64,000 bases of DNA from RUG11690 sp045616665 (GCA_045616665.1 JAZLHE010000057.1:1-64000); one strand, 5' to 3'; positions 7,873-17,411 are shown, numbered from the stretch's first letter. Numbers and translations: made by a program. The notes: generated by a model not told the origin, from the sequence alone.

Positions 7873-8964
7873 TTATGTGTGTTCTGTCAGATATTGTTGA
7901 GCAATACTAATGGCCTTGTTTAATTTATCGATAAACCACTGCTTATCGGGAAGATATGTCAGAAATTGAGCAACTTTGATGTTTTCTTCGTCAAGCATCA
8001 TCAGTTCAATATGTTCGGTGTTTCCTTCACTGCATAAAAGAAGCCCGATAGGTTTCTCTTCGCCAGATTGCATCTCATATCTCTGCAAATATTTGAGATA
8101 AAGTTCCATCTGTCCTTTGTATTCAGGTTTGAATTTGCCCAATTTCAAGTCAATAGCAACCAGCCTTTTCAGTTTTCGATGATAAAAAAGAAGATCCAAA
8201 TAATAATCAATACTGTCAATGGACATCCTTTTTTGACGTTCTAAGAAAGCAAAACCCTGGCCTAATTCCAAAATAAAGTTTTCCAACTGGCTGACAATGG
8301 CATTTTCAAGTTCTTTTTCAGAGAAGATTCCTGAAAGTCCTAAAAAATCCAAGACGTACGAACTTTTGAATACAACATCCGGAGTTATGATTTCATCATT
8401 AAGTTTCGTTAATTGCTCTGAAATTTCCGTTTCAGATTTTGTGGCAATCATAGAACGTTCGTAAAGCATAGTATCTTGCTTCTGTCGCAAAACTCTCAAA
8501 CTCCAATGCTCCGTCAAACACATTTGCTGATAAAACAGTCGTTTTGTAGTCTCTTCAATGGAAGCTAATTCAACGAAATGACTCCAGCTCAATGTTTGCG
8601 ACAGTGTTGCAAACATTGACACGTCGGGATATTCGCGGGCAACTTTTACCATTCTCGTCAGTGCGGAGTATGTATAGCCCTTCCCGAATTTTTCTGTTAA
8701 TCTTTTCGACAATGTCGCAAGAATTTGCCCTCCATATTGAGAATAGGTTTCATAACGCACCTGCGTGGTAATATAGTTGCCGATACTCCAATAGAGACGG
8801 CTTATTTCAGCGTTTAACGAAACAGCAACTTTATGGCTCGTTTGTGCAATCAATTGAACGATTCCTTGAAATAAAGAATCGCTGTTTGCCACATCCGACC
8901 GCACTTTACTTGTTGCATCGCCCAATGCTTCTATATTTGTATTCTGTACCTTCATTGTCTTCAA
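7873..8964 (-). CDS. DUF1016 / YhcG-family PDDEXK nuclease
   Basis: 363 aa, usual for the family. The N-terminal DUF1016_N part (about 20-180) contains the RLYWSIG and TYSQYG-like helices. The C-terminal YhcG PDDEXK nuclease part (about 190-350) has the core IDYYLDLLFYH followed by VAIDLKLGKF, giving the D...DxK active-site pattern. Members are found in defence islands, in mobile elements and next to restriction systems; the biochemical role is poorly known. Start codons at 8964 and 8955 are both possible. The gene has its own promoter (9112-9119) and is bracketed by an identical 17-bp repeat, which suggests a separate insertion. Confidence 0.85.
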   Translation of the reverse strand: MKTMKVQNTNIEALGDATSKVRSDVANSDSLFQGIVQLIAQTSHKVAVSLNAEISRLYWSIGNYITTQVRYETYSQYGGQILATLSKRLTEKFGKGYTYSALTRMVKVAREYPDVSMFATLSQTLSWSHFVELASIEETTKRLFYQQMCLTEHWSLRVLRQKQDTMLYERSMIATKSETEISEQLTKLNDEIITPDVVFKSSYVLDFLGLSGIFSEKELENAIVSQLENFILELGQGFAFLERQKRMSIDSIDYYLDLLFYHRKLKRLVAIDLKLGKFKPEYKGQMELYLKYLQRYEMQSGEEKPIGLLLCSEGNTEHIELMMLDEENIKVAQFLTYLPDKQWFIDKLNKAISIAQQYLTEHT

Positions 8965-9042
8965 GTTAGATGTTTAAACGTCAAATCTGTTTTATTATCT
9001 CGTTAGTAATGTCCATTTCCGACGCTTTTTGTTTTGAATGTG

Positions 9043-9059
9043 AATAATAGCTAATGCGT
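9043..9059. repeat. 17-bp direct repeat, copy 2
   Basis: Identical to 7783-7799, with related flanks (TGAATAATAG here, TGAAATAATAG there). It lies between the DUF1016 promoter and start codon. Confidence 0.75.
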
Positions 9060-9111
9060 GATGTGATTTCCCTTTATGTTTTCAATTTTTATATGAATGT
9101 CATTAATTCTG

Positions 9112-9119
9112 CAAATATA
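9112..9119 (-). promoter_or_regulatory. Promoter -7 element of the DUF1016 gene
   Basis: Minus-strand TATATTTG fits TAnnTTTG. The implied 5' leader is about 140 nt and contains repeat copy 2. Confidence 0.45.
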
Positions 9120-9176
9120 CTTATTATTTCAATTATTGAGAGTATAATAATTCATTGATGAAAAATTCGAGAAATC

Positions 9177-10379
9177 TTACTCCAGCATCATTTTGGCACG
9201 GCAGACGGCTTCGTACAGACTGTCGATTTCCTCTTTGGTGTTGTATAGGGCGAAGGAGGCGCGCACGGTTCCGGGAATGCCGAAGTGGTCCATAATGGGT
9301 TGGGTGCAGTGGTGCCCTGTACGCACGGCAATGCCCAATTTGTCGATGATGGCACCGATGTCTGACGGATGAATGTTGCCAATATTGAAGGAAATAATGG
9401 CCGCCTTTTGTGCCGAAGTGCCATAGATTTTCAACCCTTGAATGGAAAAAAGTCGTTCCGTGGCGTACGACAGCAGTTCGTGTTCGTATTGGGCAATGTT
9501 TTCAATTCCGATTTGCAAAATGTACTCAATGGCGCTTCGGAGTCCCATCACGTCGCCCACGCTGGGCGTTCCCGCTTCAAACTTGAAAGGGAGGTCGTTG
9601 TAAGTGGTTTTGGCGAAAGTAACCTGCTTGATCATCTCGCCGCCGCCCTGGTAAGGTTTCATTTGGTTGAGCCATTCCTCTTTGCCGTACATCACGCCAA
9701 TGCCCATTGGCGCATACATTTTATGTCCTGAAAAGCAGTAAAAATCACAATCAAGGTCTTGAACATCTACTTTGCAGTGCGAAACGGCCTGGGCTCCGTC
9801 AACGAGTACGGGAATATGATGTTGGTGAGCCATCTCGATGACTTTCTTCACGGGATTGATAGTGCCGAGTGTGTTGGAAACGTGACTAATAGCAACGATT
9901 TTGGTCTTATCGGATAGGAGCTCTGACATTTTATCTAAGCAGAGTTCGCCATTTTCGTCAAAAGGAATCACTTTCAATATACAACCCCGATCTTCACACA
10001 AAAACTGCCAAGGCACGATGTTGGCGTGATGTTCCATTTCGCTGATGACGATTTCGTCGCCTTCGTGCAAGAAAGTCCGACCAAAGGAAGAGGCCACCAA
10101 GTTGATGGAATCAGTAGCGCCGCGAGTGAAAATCACTTCGTAGTGATGCTTGGCATTGATGAATTGCCGAACGCTCTCGCGAGCCACTTCAAATTCGTCG
10201 GTGGCTTTTTGGCTGAGGTAATGCACGCCGCGATGAATGTTGCTGTTGATTTGCGTATAGTAGTTGTTGAGGGCGTCAATCACTACCTGCGGTTTCTGCG
10301 TTGTGGCAGCATTGTCCAAATATACCAAAGGATGTTTGTATATTTGTTGATTTAGAATGCAAAAATCTTCTCTATTCAT
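9177..10379 (-). CDS. sufS: Cysteine desulfurase (SufS type)
   Basis: 400 aa. The start at 10379 (MNREDFCILN) matches the SufS N-terminus; the 25 residues before it are low-complexity T/K and overlap the upstream gene. The PLP Lys is in SGHKMYAP (Lys220) and the catalytic Cys in RTGHHCTQP (Cys358), both typical of group II SufS/CsdA. It removes sulfur from cysteine for Fe-S cluster assembly. The usual sufBCD/sufE partners are not adjacent. It is the last gene of a tilS, membrane protein, sufS unit and overlaps the gene before it by 8 nt. Pairing with tilS suggests it may also supply sulfur for tRNA thiolation, but that is inference. Confidence 0.92.
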   Translation of the reverse strand: MNREDFCILNQQIYKHPLVYLDNAATTQKPQVVIDALNNYYTQINSNIHRGVHYLSQKATDEFEVARESVRQFINAKHHYEVIFTRGATDSINLVASSFGRTFLHEGDEIVISEMEHHANIVPWQFLCEDRGCILKVIPFDENGELCLDKMSELLSDKTKIVAISHVSNTLGTINPVKKVIEMAHQHHIPVLVDGAQAVSHCKVDVQDLDCDFYCFSGHKMYAPMGIGVMYGKEEWLNQMKPYQGGGEMIKQVTFAKTTYNDLPFKFEAGTPSVGDVMGLRSAIEYILQIGIENIAQYEHELLSYATERLFSIQGLKIYGTSAQKAAIISFNIGNIHPSDIGAIIDKLGIAVRTGHHCTQPIMDHFGIPGTVRASFALYNTKEEIDSLYEAVCRAKMMLE

Positions 10380-10887
10380 CGTCTTCTTCGTCTTGATTAT
10401 CAGTTGTTTCTTCGTAATCTGTGTAGGAGTTATTGTTTTTGTTGAACAAGGCATCCTTGAGCAGCATGCCGTATAAAACGATAATGATTACAGTGGTGAA
10501 GATGGCAAATCCGTTCATTGTCAAGGCGCCCTTAATGACGAGGTTGCACATAACGAATAATGCGATTTGGGCGATGGTATATAAATGAAAGCCGACTTTG
10601 TTGAGTTTCAGCATCAAGGCTGCTCCGATAATGGCCAAGGCGTAGCACAATGATAAAAGCAAGTATTGCCAAGAGGGAACTTCAAGCATTTGTTCAATTT
10701 GGCCGATCACTTCCTGCGGCATTCCCATTGATTTGTATGTTTCAAGGGCTATCGGCATATAGCTGGCAGAAAAGGAAAGGGTAAAATAAGTCAAAAAGGA
10801 AAATCCTGAACCGATGAAAGTTAAGATGGCCAAAATTAAGAGCCAGGGGGATCTTTGCGGTCTTTCGTTTTCTTTAAATGGATTCAT
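10372..10887 (-). CDS. Four-helix membrane protein of unknown function
   Basis: 171 aa. About four hydrophobic segments (near 14-48 as one or two spans, 73-95, 103-120, 122-143), with a short charged N-terminus (NPFKENERPQRS) and a very acidic C-terminal tail rich in D, E and N. No family was recognised. It overlaps tilS by 14 nt and sufS by 8 nt, so it is translated with them. Similar small membrane proteins with acidic tails accompany tilS in other Bacteroidota (memory-based, unchecked). Confidence 0.75.
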   Translation of the reverse strand: MNPFKENERPQRSPWLLILAILTFIGSGFSFLTYFTLSFSASYMPIALETYKSMGMPQEVIGQIEQMLEVPSWQYLLLSLCYALAIIGAALMLKLNKVGFHLYTIAQIALFVMCNLVIKGALTMNGFAIFTTVIIIVLYGMLLKDALFNKNNNSYTDYEETTDNQDEEDDE

Positions 10888-12193
10888 TGTATTTTATTTT
10901 TATGTAATTAGTAGTTTTATGGTCGATTTTGAAGCGGTCGTCACTACGGAAGCCTACCACCCAAATTATTTTTTCTCCATCGCATAGCAGCCATATTTTG
11001 TCTTTTTTCAGAATGTCGATTTTTTGATTGGTGAAAAAATCGCTGATTTTTTTGCTTCCTTTCATTCCGAAGGGAAAGAAAACATCGCCTGGTTTCCAGT
11101 GTCGAAGGACAAGTGGAAAAGTTATTTTTGTTTCATCAACATAGATAATGTTGGGATTGTTTTCGAATATAGGTTTTTGACTGATAGAACATTGGCAAGT
11201 TTGAAATCCGTACCGACTTAACTCTTCCCAGGAATTAATTGTTATTGAATGATGAATATTTGAATTTAAATGACTAATAATCAAATTATTCCTGTCTTTA
11301 ACCAGAATATGGGTCGGTGAAAGGAATTTTTTGCCGGACAAGCCCTGTTCGCAGTGAATAATTTGCCTTACAGTATCTTCATTAAAGTTATATTCGCGAA
11401 GTATTTCGTTCAAAATCAATACTTTATCGTCCAACAAAGATAATTTTTCTATCGGAATGATAATTTCATTGCCTTGAATTTGGATCAAATCCGCGTTAAT
11501 TTTGTCAAGTTGGTGTTGATAGAATTGGTATTGACGCTGAAGGAGTTGGATATTATGGGAGAAAGTTTGAATGAGTTGAGGATTGACTTCTTCCAATTTA
11601 GGAATGACAGACAGTCTGACTTTATTGCGGTGGAATGTGTCGGAGAAATTGCTGCTGTCGTTACGAAAGGCGATGTTTTTTTCAGTGGCGAACTGCCGAA
11701 TTTGTCGGGCGGAAAAGGGTAGGAGCGGGCGGAGGATTTTTCCGTTTTTTTCAGGAATTCCGCATAGACCTTTTAATCCGGTTCCGCGTGACAAATTGAG
11801 GAGAACGGTTTCGGCATTGTCGTTGGCGTGGTGTGCGGTAACGAGGTAGTCGTAGTCGGAGCCGATTTCCTGAAACCAGGCGTATCTGAGGTTTCTTGCC
11901 ACCATTTCTATGGACTCGCCTGTTTTTTCTTGTTCTTCGATGGTGTTGAATTCTTTCTCAAAGTAAGTTACACCATAAGTTTTTGCCATTTTCCTGACGA
12001 ACACCATATCTTGATTGGATTCTTCTCCGCGGAGATGAAAATTGCAGTGGGCGATGGCAAAATGGAGTCGGCAATGGGCGAATAAATAGGCCAATACGGA
12101 AGAATCTGCACCTCCACTTACTGCGAGCAAGAAAGTTTTGGATGGTGCGGTTTCAACTAATTCGCTGATATGCCGTTTGAATAACTCTTCCAT
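10874..12193 (-). CDS. tilS: tRNA(Ile)-lysidine synthetase
   Basis: 439 aa. The PP-loop SGGADS (26-31) and the HCNFHLRGEES segment mark the N-type ATP pyrophosphatase domain; the HHANDNAETVL segment follows, and the C-terminal TilS domain contains LRHWKPGDVFFPFGM. The enzyme adds lysine to C34 of tRNA-Ile(CAU), changing it to read AUA, and is essential. It is the first gene of an overlapping three-gene unit. Two TAATTTTG-like promoter elements lie just upstream on the minus strand (around 12203-12221) and nrdJ's terminator separates it from nrdJ. Confidence 0.95.
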   Translation of the reverse strand: MEELFKRHISELVETAPSKTFLLAVSGGADSSVLAYLFAHCRLHFAIAHCNFHLRGEESNQDMVFVRKMAKTYGVTYFEKEFNTIEEQEKTGESIEMVARNLRYAWFQEIGSDYDYLVTAHHANDNAETVLLNLSRGTGLKGLCGIPEKNGKILRPLLPFSARQIRQFATEKNIAFRNDSSNFSDTFHRNKVRLSVIPKLEEVNPQLIQTFSHNIQLLQRQYQFYQHQLDKINADLIQIQGNEIIIPIEKLSLLDDKVLILNEILREYNFNEDTVRQIIHCEQGLSGKKFLSPTHILVKDRNNLIISHLNSNIHHSITINSWEELSRYGFQTCQCSISQKPIFENNPNIIYVDETKITFPLVLRHWKPGDVFFPFGMKGSKKISDFFTNQKIDILKKDKIWLLCDGEKIIWVVGFRSDDRFKIDHKTTNYIKIKYNESI

Positions 12194-12233
12194 AATACGG
12201 CTACAAAATTACAAAATTATCTGCTTGATGAAT

Positions 12234-12271
12234 AAAAAAAGGATGACTAAAACTTCAGCCATCCTTTTTTT
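12234..12271 (-). terminator. Terminator of nrdJ
   Basis: On the minus strand GGATGGCTGAA pairs with TTAGTCATCC-type sequence (about 11 bp with two G-T pairs), with seven A before and seven T after. It could work in both directions but only nrdJ reads into it. Confidence 0.85.
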
Positions 12272-12300
12272 CATTAACCCTAATACAAATTATGAAATCA

Positions 12301-15033
12301 TCAGGAGCCACATTTTGAGTAACCGCAGTTAGAGCAGCAAAGGCAGCCTTCCTTGAATTCCATCGTGTTTTCCTGTCCGCATTTAGGACAGATGGCACCC
12401 TTGGCCTTTGTTCCGTCTTTAATGAATTTTTTCAAGGCACGGATTACGCCGTTTTTCCAAGAGTTGATGGATTCTTCTCTAAAGTTCAGTCCTGAGATGA
12501 TATTGATAATGCTTTCCATAGGAATTTCGTGTCTTAACAAGGCAGAAATCATTTTAGCATAGTTCCAAAATTCTGGATTAAAAGTACGGGACAAACCTGC
12601 CATAAGAACTTCATAACCATCTTTATCGTAGTATTGGAAGTCGTATGTCTTTGTTCCGTCTTCGTGACGTCTTTTGATGATGTTTCCGTTTTCAACCCAT
12701 TTAGGAATCACGAAGCGGTCGTTTTCGGTTTTACCGGTAAAGATTTCGTAAGGGCGATTGTCACGCAAGCCGACGAAGGCGATCCAGTCTTCGCTGTTGT
12801 TTTTGAATCTGACGATTTCGGCGGGCAATACGGTTGGACGTTTGTAGTTTTTAGGCTTTTCGCTTGGTTTATTTTCGCTTTTTTTGTCTGAAATGGTATT
12901 GAGGACGCCATCACGAGAACCTTCGCGATAAACCGTCATACCTTTGCACCCCACTTCCCAAGCTTTAACGTATAAACCGGCTACGGTTTCCTCACTGGTA
13001 TTTTCAGGGAGGTTGATGGTAACGGAAATGGAGTGATCTACCCATTTTTGTACGGCCCCCTGCAGTTCAACCTTTTTGAGGTAATCGGTGTCGGCGGCGG
13101 TAGATTTGTAGTAAGGAGACTTTTGTACCAAAGTCATAATGTCATCTTTGCTCATTGATGTCAATTGTTCTTTGCTGATACCTTGAACGGCAGCCCAATC
13201 AATGAATTTCGGATGGAATACCATATATTCTTCAAAGAGGTCACCCACCACGTCGTGAACCGTTTTACGTTGGTTCATATCGTTGGGGTTGACTTTTCTT
13301 CTTCTCATATAAACCACGTTGAATGCGGGTTCGATACCGGAAGTGGTTTGAGTACAGATACTTACGCTTCCAGTAGGAGCGATGGTGAGCAAAGCGATAT
13401 TTCTACGGCCGTAACGAATCATATCTTCGTAAAGTTTGCCGTCGGCTTCTTTTAAGCGCAGTACGAAAGGATTGTGGCTTTCCTTAATGCAACTGTAAAC
13501 AGGAAAAGCACCTCTTTCGCGAGCCATCGTTACGGAAGAACGGTAGGCAGCCAAAGCCAGTTGTTTGTGGACTTCGGTAGAGAAGGCATTGCCGTGTTCG
13601 GAACCGTATTGAATGTTGAGGGCGGCCAGCATATCGCCTTCAGCGGTGATGCCGAGACCGGTGCGGCGGCCTTTCAAGGATTGGCGTTTGATTTTATTCC
13701 ATAATTCCAATTCCACGCGTTTTACTTCATCGGTTTCGGGATCGCTTTTAACCTTTTCGATGATTTTGTCGATTTTTTCCAATTCCAAATCGATAATGTC
13801 GTCCATAAGGCGTTGGGCATATTGGACGTGCTGTCTGAAGCGGGGCATATTGAAACTTGCCTGTTCGGTGAAAGGATTGTCCACGTAGCTGTACAGGTTC
13901 ATGGCAATGAGTCGGCAGCTGTCGTAAGGGCAGAGTGGAATTTCACCGCAGGGATTGGTGGAAACGGTTTTGAATCCTTCGTCTGCATAGCAATCTGGAA
14001 TGGCTTCTTTATGAATGGTATCCCAGAAAAGAACACCAGGTTCAGCCGATTTCCAAGCATTGTGGGTGATTTTCTGCCACAATTTGGAAGCATCAATTTC
14101 CTGTTTGAATTTTGGATTAGGAGAATCGATAGGGTATTGTTGGACGTAAGGTTTGCCGCTTTTCACGCATTCCATAAATTCGTCATCGATTTTTACGGAA
14201 ACATTGGCTCCGGTGATTTTGCCTTCTGTCATTTTGGCGTCGATGAATTTTTCTGCGTCTGGGTGTTTGATGGAGATAGAGAGCATCAAGGCACCGCGGC
14301 GACCGTCCTGAGCCACTTCGCGGGTCGAGTTGGAATATCTTTCCATAAAGGGCACCACGCCTGTGGAGGAGATGGCACAGTTTTGCACTTTGCTTCCCGA
14401 AGGACGGATGTGTGACAAGTCGTGTCCCACGCCACCACGACGCTTCATAAGCTGGACTTGCTCTTCGTCCATCTTCATAATGCCACCGTATGAATCGGAA
14501 CGGGCATCGTTGCCAATGACAAAGCAGTTGGACAAAGATGAGATTTGAAAGTCGTTACCGATGCCTGCCATAGGACTTCCCTGGGGAATAATATATTTGA
14601 AGTGTTCGAACAAAGAATAGATCAATTCTTCGCTCATTGGGTTTGCATATTTTTTCTCAATGCGGGCAAACTCACGTGCCAGACGACGGTGCATTTCGTC
14701 CGGATTGCTTTCCAATAATTTTCCCGCATCGTTTTTCAGTGCGTATTTGTCAATCCATACGCCTGCGGCCAATTCGTCGCCATCGAAATAGTCAACTACT
14801 TCCGGAAAAATTTCATTTTTCTCGTAAGTGGTCATTGCGTGCTCCTCCTGAGGAGCCATAACTTCATTTTTTTCGTCAGTCATATTTTCCATAACAAGCT
14901 CCGCCAAATCATCAAATTGTATTTCGTCTAACTGATTTTCGCGAGATTTCAGCAATTCCTGTTGCTGAGAAATGTTTTGACTTTCAGTCTCCGAAATTTT
15001 TAATTCATCAAACAGCGATAAATTTTTGTCCAT
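12301..15033 (-). CDS. nrdJ: Adenosylcobalamin-dependent (class II) ribonucleotide reductase
   Basis: 910 aa. The core shows the class II/I signatures NPCGEIPL and APTGSVSI, the stretch SSTGVVPFMERY near residue 230, and a C-terminal TSCPD-like extension ending in a four-Cys zinc/redox tail (CPKCGQ, then CLCCSNCGYSKCG). The N-terminal 45 residues are low complexity. It reduces ribonucleotides to deoxyribonucleotides using AdoCbl, in either presence or absence of oxygen. No class I or III enzyme is in the window. Monocistronic, with a clear terminator. No cobalamin riboswitch was seen upstream, although such genes are often controlled by one. Confidence 0.95.
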   Translation of the reverse strand: MDKNLSLFDELKISETESQNISQQQELLKSRENQLDEIQFDDLAELVMENMTDEKNEVMAPQEEHAMTTYEKNEIFPEVVDYFDGDELAAGVWIDKYALKNDAGKLLESNPDEMHRRLAREFARIEKKYANPMSEELIYSLFEHFKYIIPQGSPMAGIGNDFQISSLSNCFVIGNDARSDSYGGIMKMDEEQVQLMKRRGGVGHDLSHIRPSGSKVQNCAISSTGVVPFMERYSNSTREVAQDGRRGALMLSISIKHPDAEKFIDAKMTEGKITGANVSVKIDDEFMECVKSGKPYVQQYPIDSPNPKFKQEIDASKLWQKITHNAWKSAEPGVLFWDTIHKEAIPDCYADEGFKTVSTNPCGEIPLCPYDSCRLIAMNLYSYVDNPFTEQASFNMPRFRQHVQYAQRLMDDIIDLELEKIDKIIEKVKSDPETDEVKRVELELWNKIKRQSLKGRRTGLGITAEGDMLAALNIQYGSEHGNAFSTEVHKQLALAAYRSSVTMARERGAFPVYSCIKESHNPFVLRLKEADGKLYEDMIRYGRRNIALLTIAPTGSVSICTQTTSGIEPAFNVVYMRRRKVNPNDMNQRKTVHDVVGDLFEEYMVFHPKFIDWAAVQGISKEQLTSMSKDDIMTLVQKSPYYKSTAADTDYLKKVELQGAVQKWVDHSISVTINLPENTSEETVAGLYVKAWEVGCKGMTVYREGSRDGVLNTISDKKSENKPSEKPKNYKRPTVLPAEIVRFKNNSEDWIAFVGLRDNRPYEIFTGKTENDRFVIPKWVENGNIIKRRHEDGTKTYDFQYYDKDGYEVLMAGLSRTFNPEFWNYAKMISALLRHEIPMESIINIISGLNFREESINSWKNGVIRALKKFIKDGTKAKGAICPKCGQENTMEFKEGCLCCSNCGYSKCGS

Positions 15034-15370
15034 AGGTTCGAATAATTGAGGTTGACAATAATCAAATTTACGCCCACTTCCGCAAAATTACGCATTGTTT
15101 CTCTAAATTTTTTTTGTAATTTGTTGATAGAAAAACATTTGTGACTTTCTTTGTTGAACGAAAACTCATTTGCTAAAATAAATAGTTTCCTATAATTCTA
15201 ATGTTAAAATTCACACTTATTATTAACAAAATGTAGTTAATATTTTTTGTGTTTGATTATTAGATAATTAAGAAAAAAAGTCAAAAAAAATGCCATACTT
15301 GAATTTTTATGTTGTTTTTCTGATGAAAAAATGCGACATTTTACCGCCTGATTTTTGACCCTTAGACATA
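15034..15370. other. AT-rich intergenic stretch before nrdJ
   Basis: This holds two possible minus-strand -7 elements for nrdJ (CAAATTTA at 15063-15070 and CAAAATTA at 15083-15090 on the plus strand). The rest is AT-rich without a gene, repeat or B12-box-like element that I can see. Confidence 0.5.
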
Positions 15371-15400
15371 AAAAAAACGACCTGGCAAAGGTCGTTTTTA
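15371..15400. terminator. Bidirectional terminator after the secreted protease
   Basis: AACGACC (15376-15382) pairs with GGTCGTT (15390-15396), with an A-run before and a T-run after. It lies 26 nt past the protease stop on the minus strand. Confidence 0.85.
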
Positions 15401-15425
15401 TATAAAAAAGTTAGGGTAAAATCAG

Positions 15426-17411
15426 TTAGTTTTTCGTGAATTTCTTATATACAATATTATTATTGTCTGTAGTAATACGAATAATGTACATTGCGTTTTC
15501 CAATTGGCTGACAGGCAGAATTAAAGAATTGGCGCCGGCGTTGTTATAACTATAGACCACTTTGCCCAACATATCCACGATTTCTACTTCCTTGATGAAG
15601 TAGTTGATGGCATCAATATGAATTTGGTCGTGAGCGGGGTTAGGATAGATATTGAATTCTCTGTCGTCGATTGTGGCGATGCCTGTGCCATTAGATTCTT
15701 GTTTTACATACATATTGAAAGAGGTTCCGTCGGCCTTGGTAACGCGGAGGTTGGCCTTACGAGCGGTACCCGTGTTGTTGGCATCGCAGGTAATTTTAAT
15801 GTTGCCGTTTCCGCTGCCGGATTCGTGATTGGCTGTAAACCAATCGTGTTCATTCAGGTATTCCAAAGTCCAGGCTTGATCGCAGTAAACGGAGAAAGTG
15901 AAATTGCCGCCGTTTCCTGTGAAAATCTTGGCTGCCGGTAAAATATAGAATGAGGAGTTGAGGTCAAGGACGTCGCAAGTGGTTTGTGAAAGTGGAATAG
16001 GATCCAACCAGGGTTTTAAGCGTTTGTCATCGGTAGAACCGGCAGATTGCCAATGGTATGAAAGTTTGCCGTAATATTCGGCAGCATCGTAATTGCATGA
16101 TGAACTTCCGCCTGTCAAGGTTCCAACCACCAGGCCGTTGTTGTTGAAGATGGGTGAACCGGAAGAACCTTGTTCGGTAACGCTGTGATGTGCGGAACCT
16201 TGGTCGTACGTGGTGGCCCATGGAACAACCCAGTATGCGTTGGAAGCACCGATTTCACCTTGAGTAATAAACGTGCCGCTGGTAAGGGTAGTGTTATAAG
16301 TGGAGATTTTTTTGACGTCGGCGGCAGGATGGTGGATGCTGACACCCGAAGGACTACCTGTCGTACTTTTGCTCCATCCGTTCAATACAATGTCTTTAGA
16401 TTTGAGAGTATTCCACGAGACATTCTTTATTTTTAATAGTAAAAAGTCGGAACCGCCATTGATAGGACTGTTGGCAATTTTGGTGCAACCATTACTGAAT
16501 AATGTGTATCCGGGTTCGATATGGTAGCAGTCGCAGTATGGGCATTCGTAGTGAAAATAAAATTGAAACCAACCCCAATAGGAAGAAGGAGTGTTTTCGG
16601 CACAGTGGTTGGCTGTTAAAAAGTAGGGTGTTCCATCGCCCATCGTGTTGTTGACGATGGTACCAGAACACCATCCCGAATATTGTTGGCCACCTTCAAG
16701 AAAGTATGCAAGCATTCTTGCCACACCTTTCTGTTCTGTTCTCCAGTTGTTGCCTTCTGGGCAGTTGACATTAACCATACAGGATTGTGAAGCTTCAAAA
16801 CCGGTTTCATCACTTTTGATGACCTTCATCTCTGGAAGACCTTCAGAACGGAAAAAGAAATTATAGCCGAATAATGAAATTTCCTGATGTCCGTATTGAT
16901 TTAATTGATGTTTTGGAGAAATGTATTCCAAAATGACATCGCCTTTGCCAAAAACACCCGTGCTGAATTGTTCGCCTGATACATCTTCAGAAGTATATGG
17001 ACCATAAATCAATGACATATCTTCATTGTAGCAGAAAAATGTAGAACCTTCAGGTAAATAAAATTTGTCAAACAGCACGCAACATCCTTTGGCATCGCCA
17101 TTGTGCAATTTCAAACGCCAAATGTCATAACCGTCGTCCGTCGTTTCCCATATTCCGGAATTTTGAGCATTCATATTTGCTAAAGGAACAACAACACCTA
17201 CACTCAAGGGCTTTCCGTCCTTGATGGATAAATCCTGGTCTTGTTTGATTTTGTCGAAGTTTGGCGTTGGCACGTCAAATTGTGGTACTGTAGCCGAAGA
17301 AAGTTGTGATACAGCACTCTGAGGAAGCTTGCCTGTATTGATTTGCGCAGATAGCGTTTGGCAGAAAGCCAATACTATGATAAACAGGCTGAATGAAACT
17401 AATTTTTTCAT
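15426..17411 (-). CDS. Secreted trypsin-like (lysyl endopeptidase-type) protease with T9SS sorting domain
   Basis: 661 aa. The start at 17411 opens a classical signal peptide (MKKLVSFSLF to about LSAQ), and a good promoter lies 44 nt upstream. The chymotrypsin-fold domain has the His in LTANHC, an Asp in SDFLLLK and the Ser in GSSGSPIF, in the order and spacing of lysyl endopeptidases and related glutamyl/trypsin-like enzymes. It is followed by a BACON-like beta domain (about 520-610) and a T9SS type A C-terminal sorting domain (about 585-661, YPNPAHD then MYIIRITT). It is therefore expected to be secreted through the type IX system and bound to the surface or released. Cleavage specificity is not certain. 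Confidence 0.9.
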   Translation of the reverse strand: MKKLVSFSLFIIVLAFCQTLSAQINTGKLPQSAVSQLSSATVPQFDVPTPNFDKIKQDQDLSIKDGKPLSVGVVVPLANMNAQNSGIWETTDDGYDIWRLKLHNGDAKGCCVLFDKFYLPEGSTFFCYNEDMSLIYGPYTSEDVSGEQFSTGVFGKGDVILEYISPKHQLNQYGHQEISLFGYNFFFRSEGLPEMKVIKSDETGFEASQSCMVNVNCPEGNNWRTEQKGVARMLAYFLEGGQQYSGWCSGTIVNNTMGDGTPYFLTANHCAENTPSSYWGWFQFYFHYECPYCDCYHIEPGYTLFSNGCTKIANSPINGGSDFLLLKIKNVSWNTLKSKDIVLNGWSKSTTGSPSGVSIHHPAADVKKISTYNTTLTSGTFITQGEIGASNAYWVVPWATTYDQGSAHHSVTEQGSSGSPIFNNNGLVVGTLTGGSSSCNYDAAEYYGKLSYHWQSAGSTDDKRLKPWLDPIPLSQTTCDVLDLNSSFYILPAAKIFTGNGGNFTFSVYCDQAWTLEYLNEHDWFTANHESGSGNGNIKITCDANNTGTARKANLRVTKADGTSFNMYVKQESNGTGIATIDDREFNIYPNPAHDQIHIDAINYFIKEVEIVDMLGKVVYSYNNAGANSLILPVSQLENAMYIIRITTDNNNIVYKKFTKN

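Noticed and set aside
7561..9059. Integron-like attC sites around the DUF1016 gene
   Set aside because: The inverted and direct repeats do not show the R'/R'' core pairs of attC sites and no integrase is nearby.
15034..15425. Cobalamin riboswitch upstream of nrdJ
   Set aside because: No B12-box-like conserved core seen; the stretch is plain AT-rich DNA with promoter-like elements.
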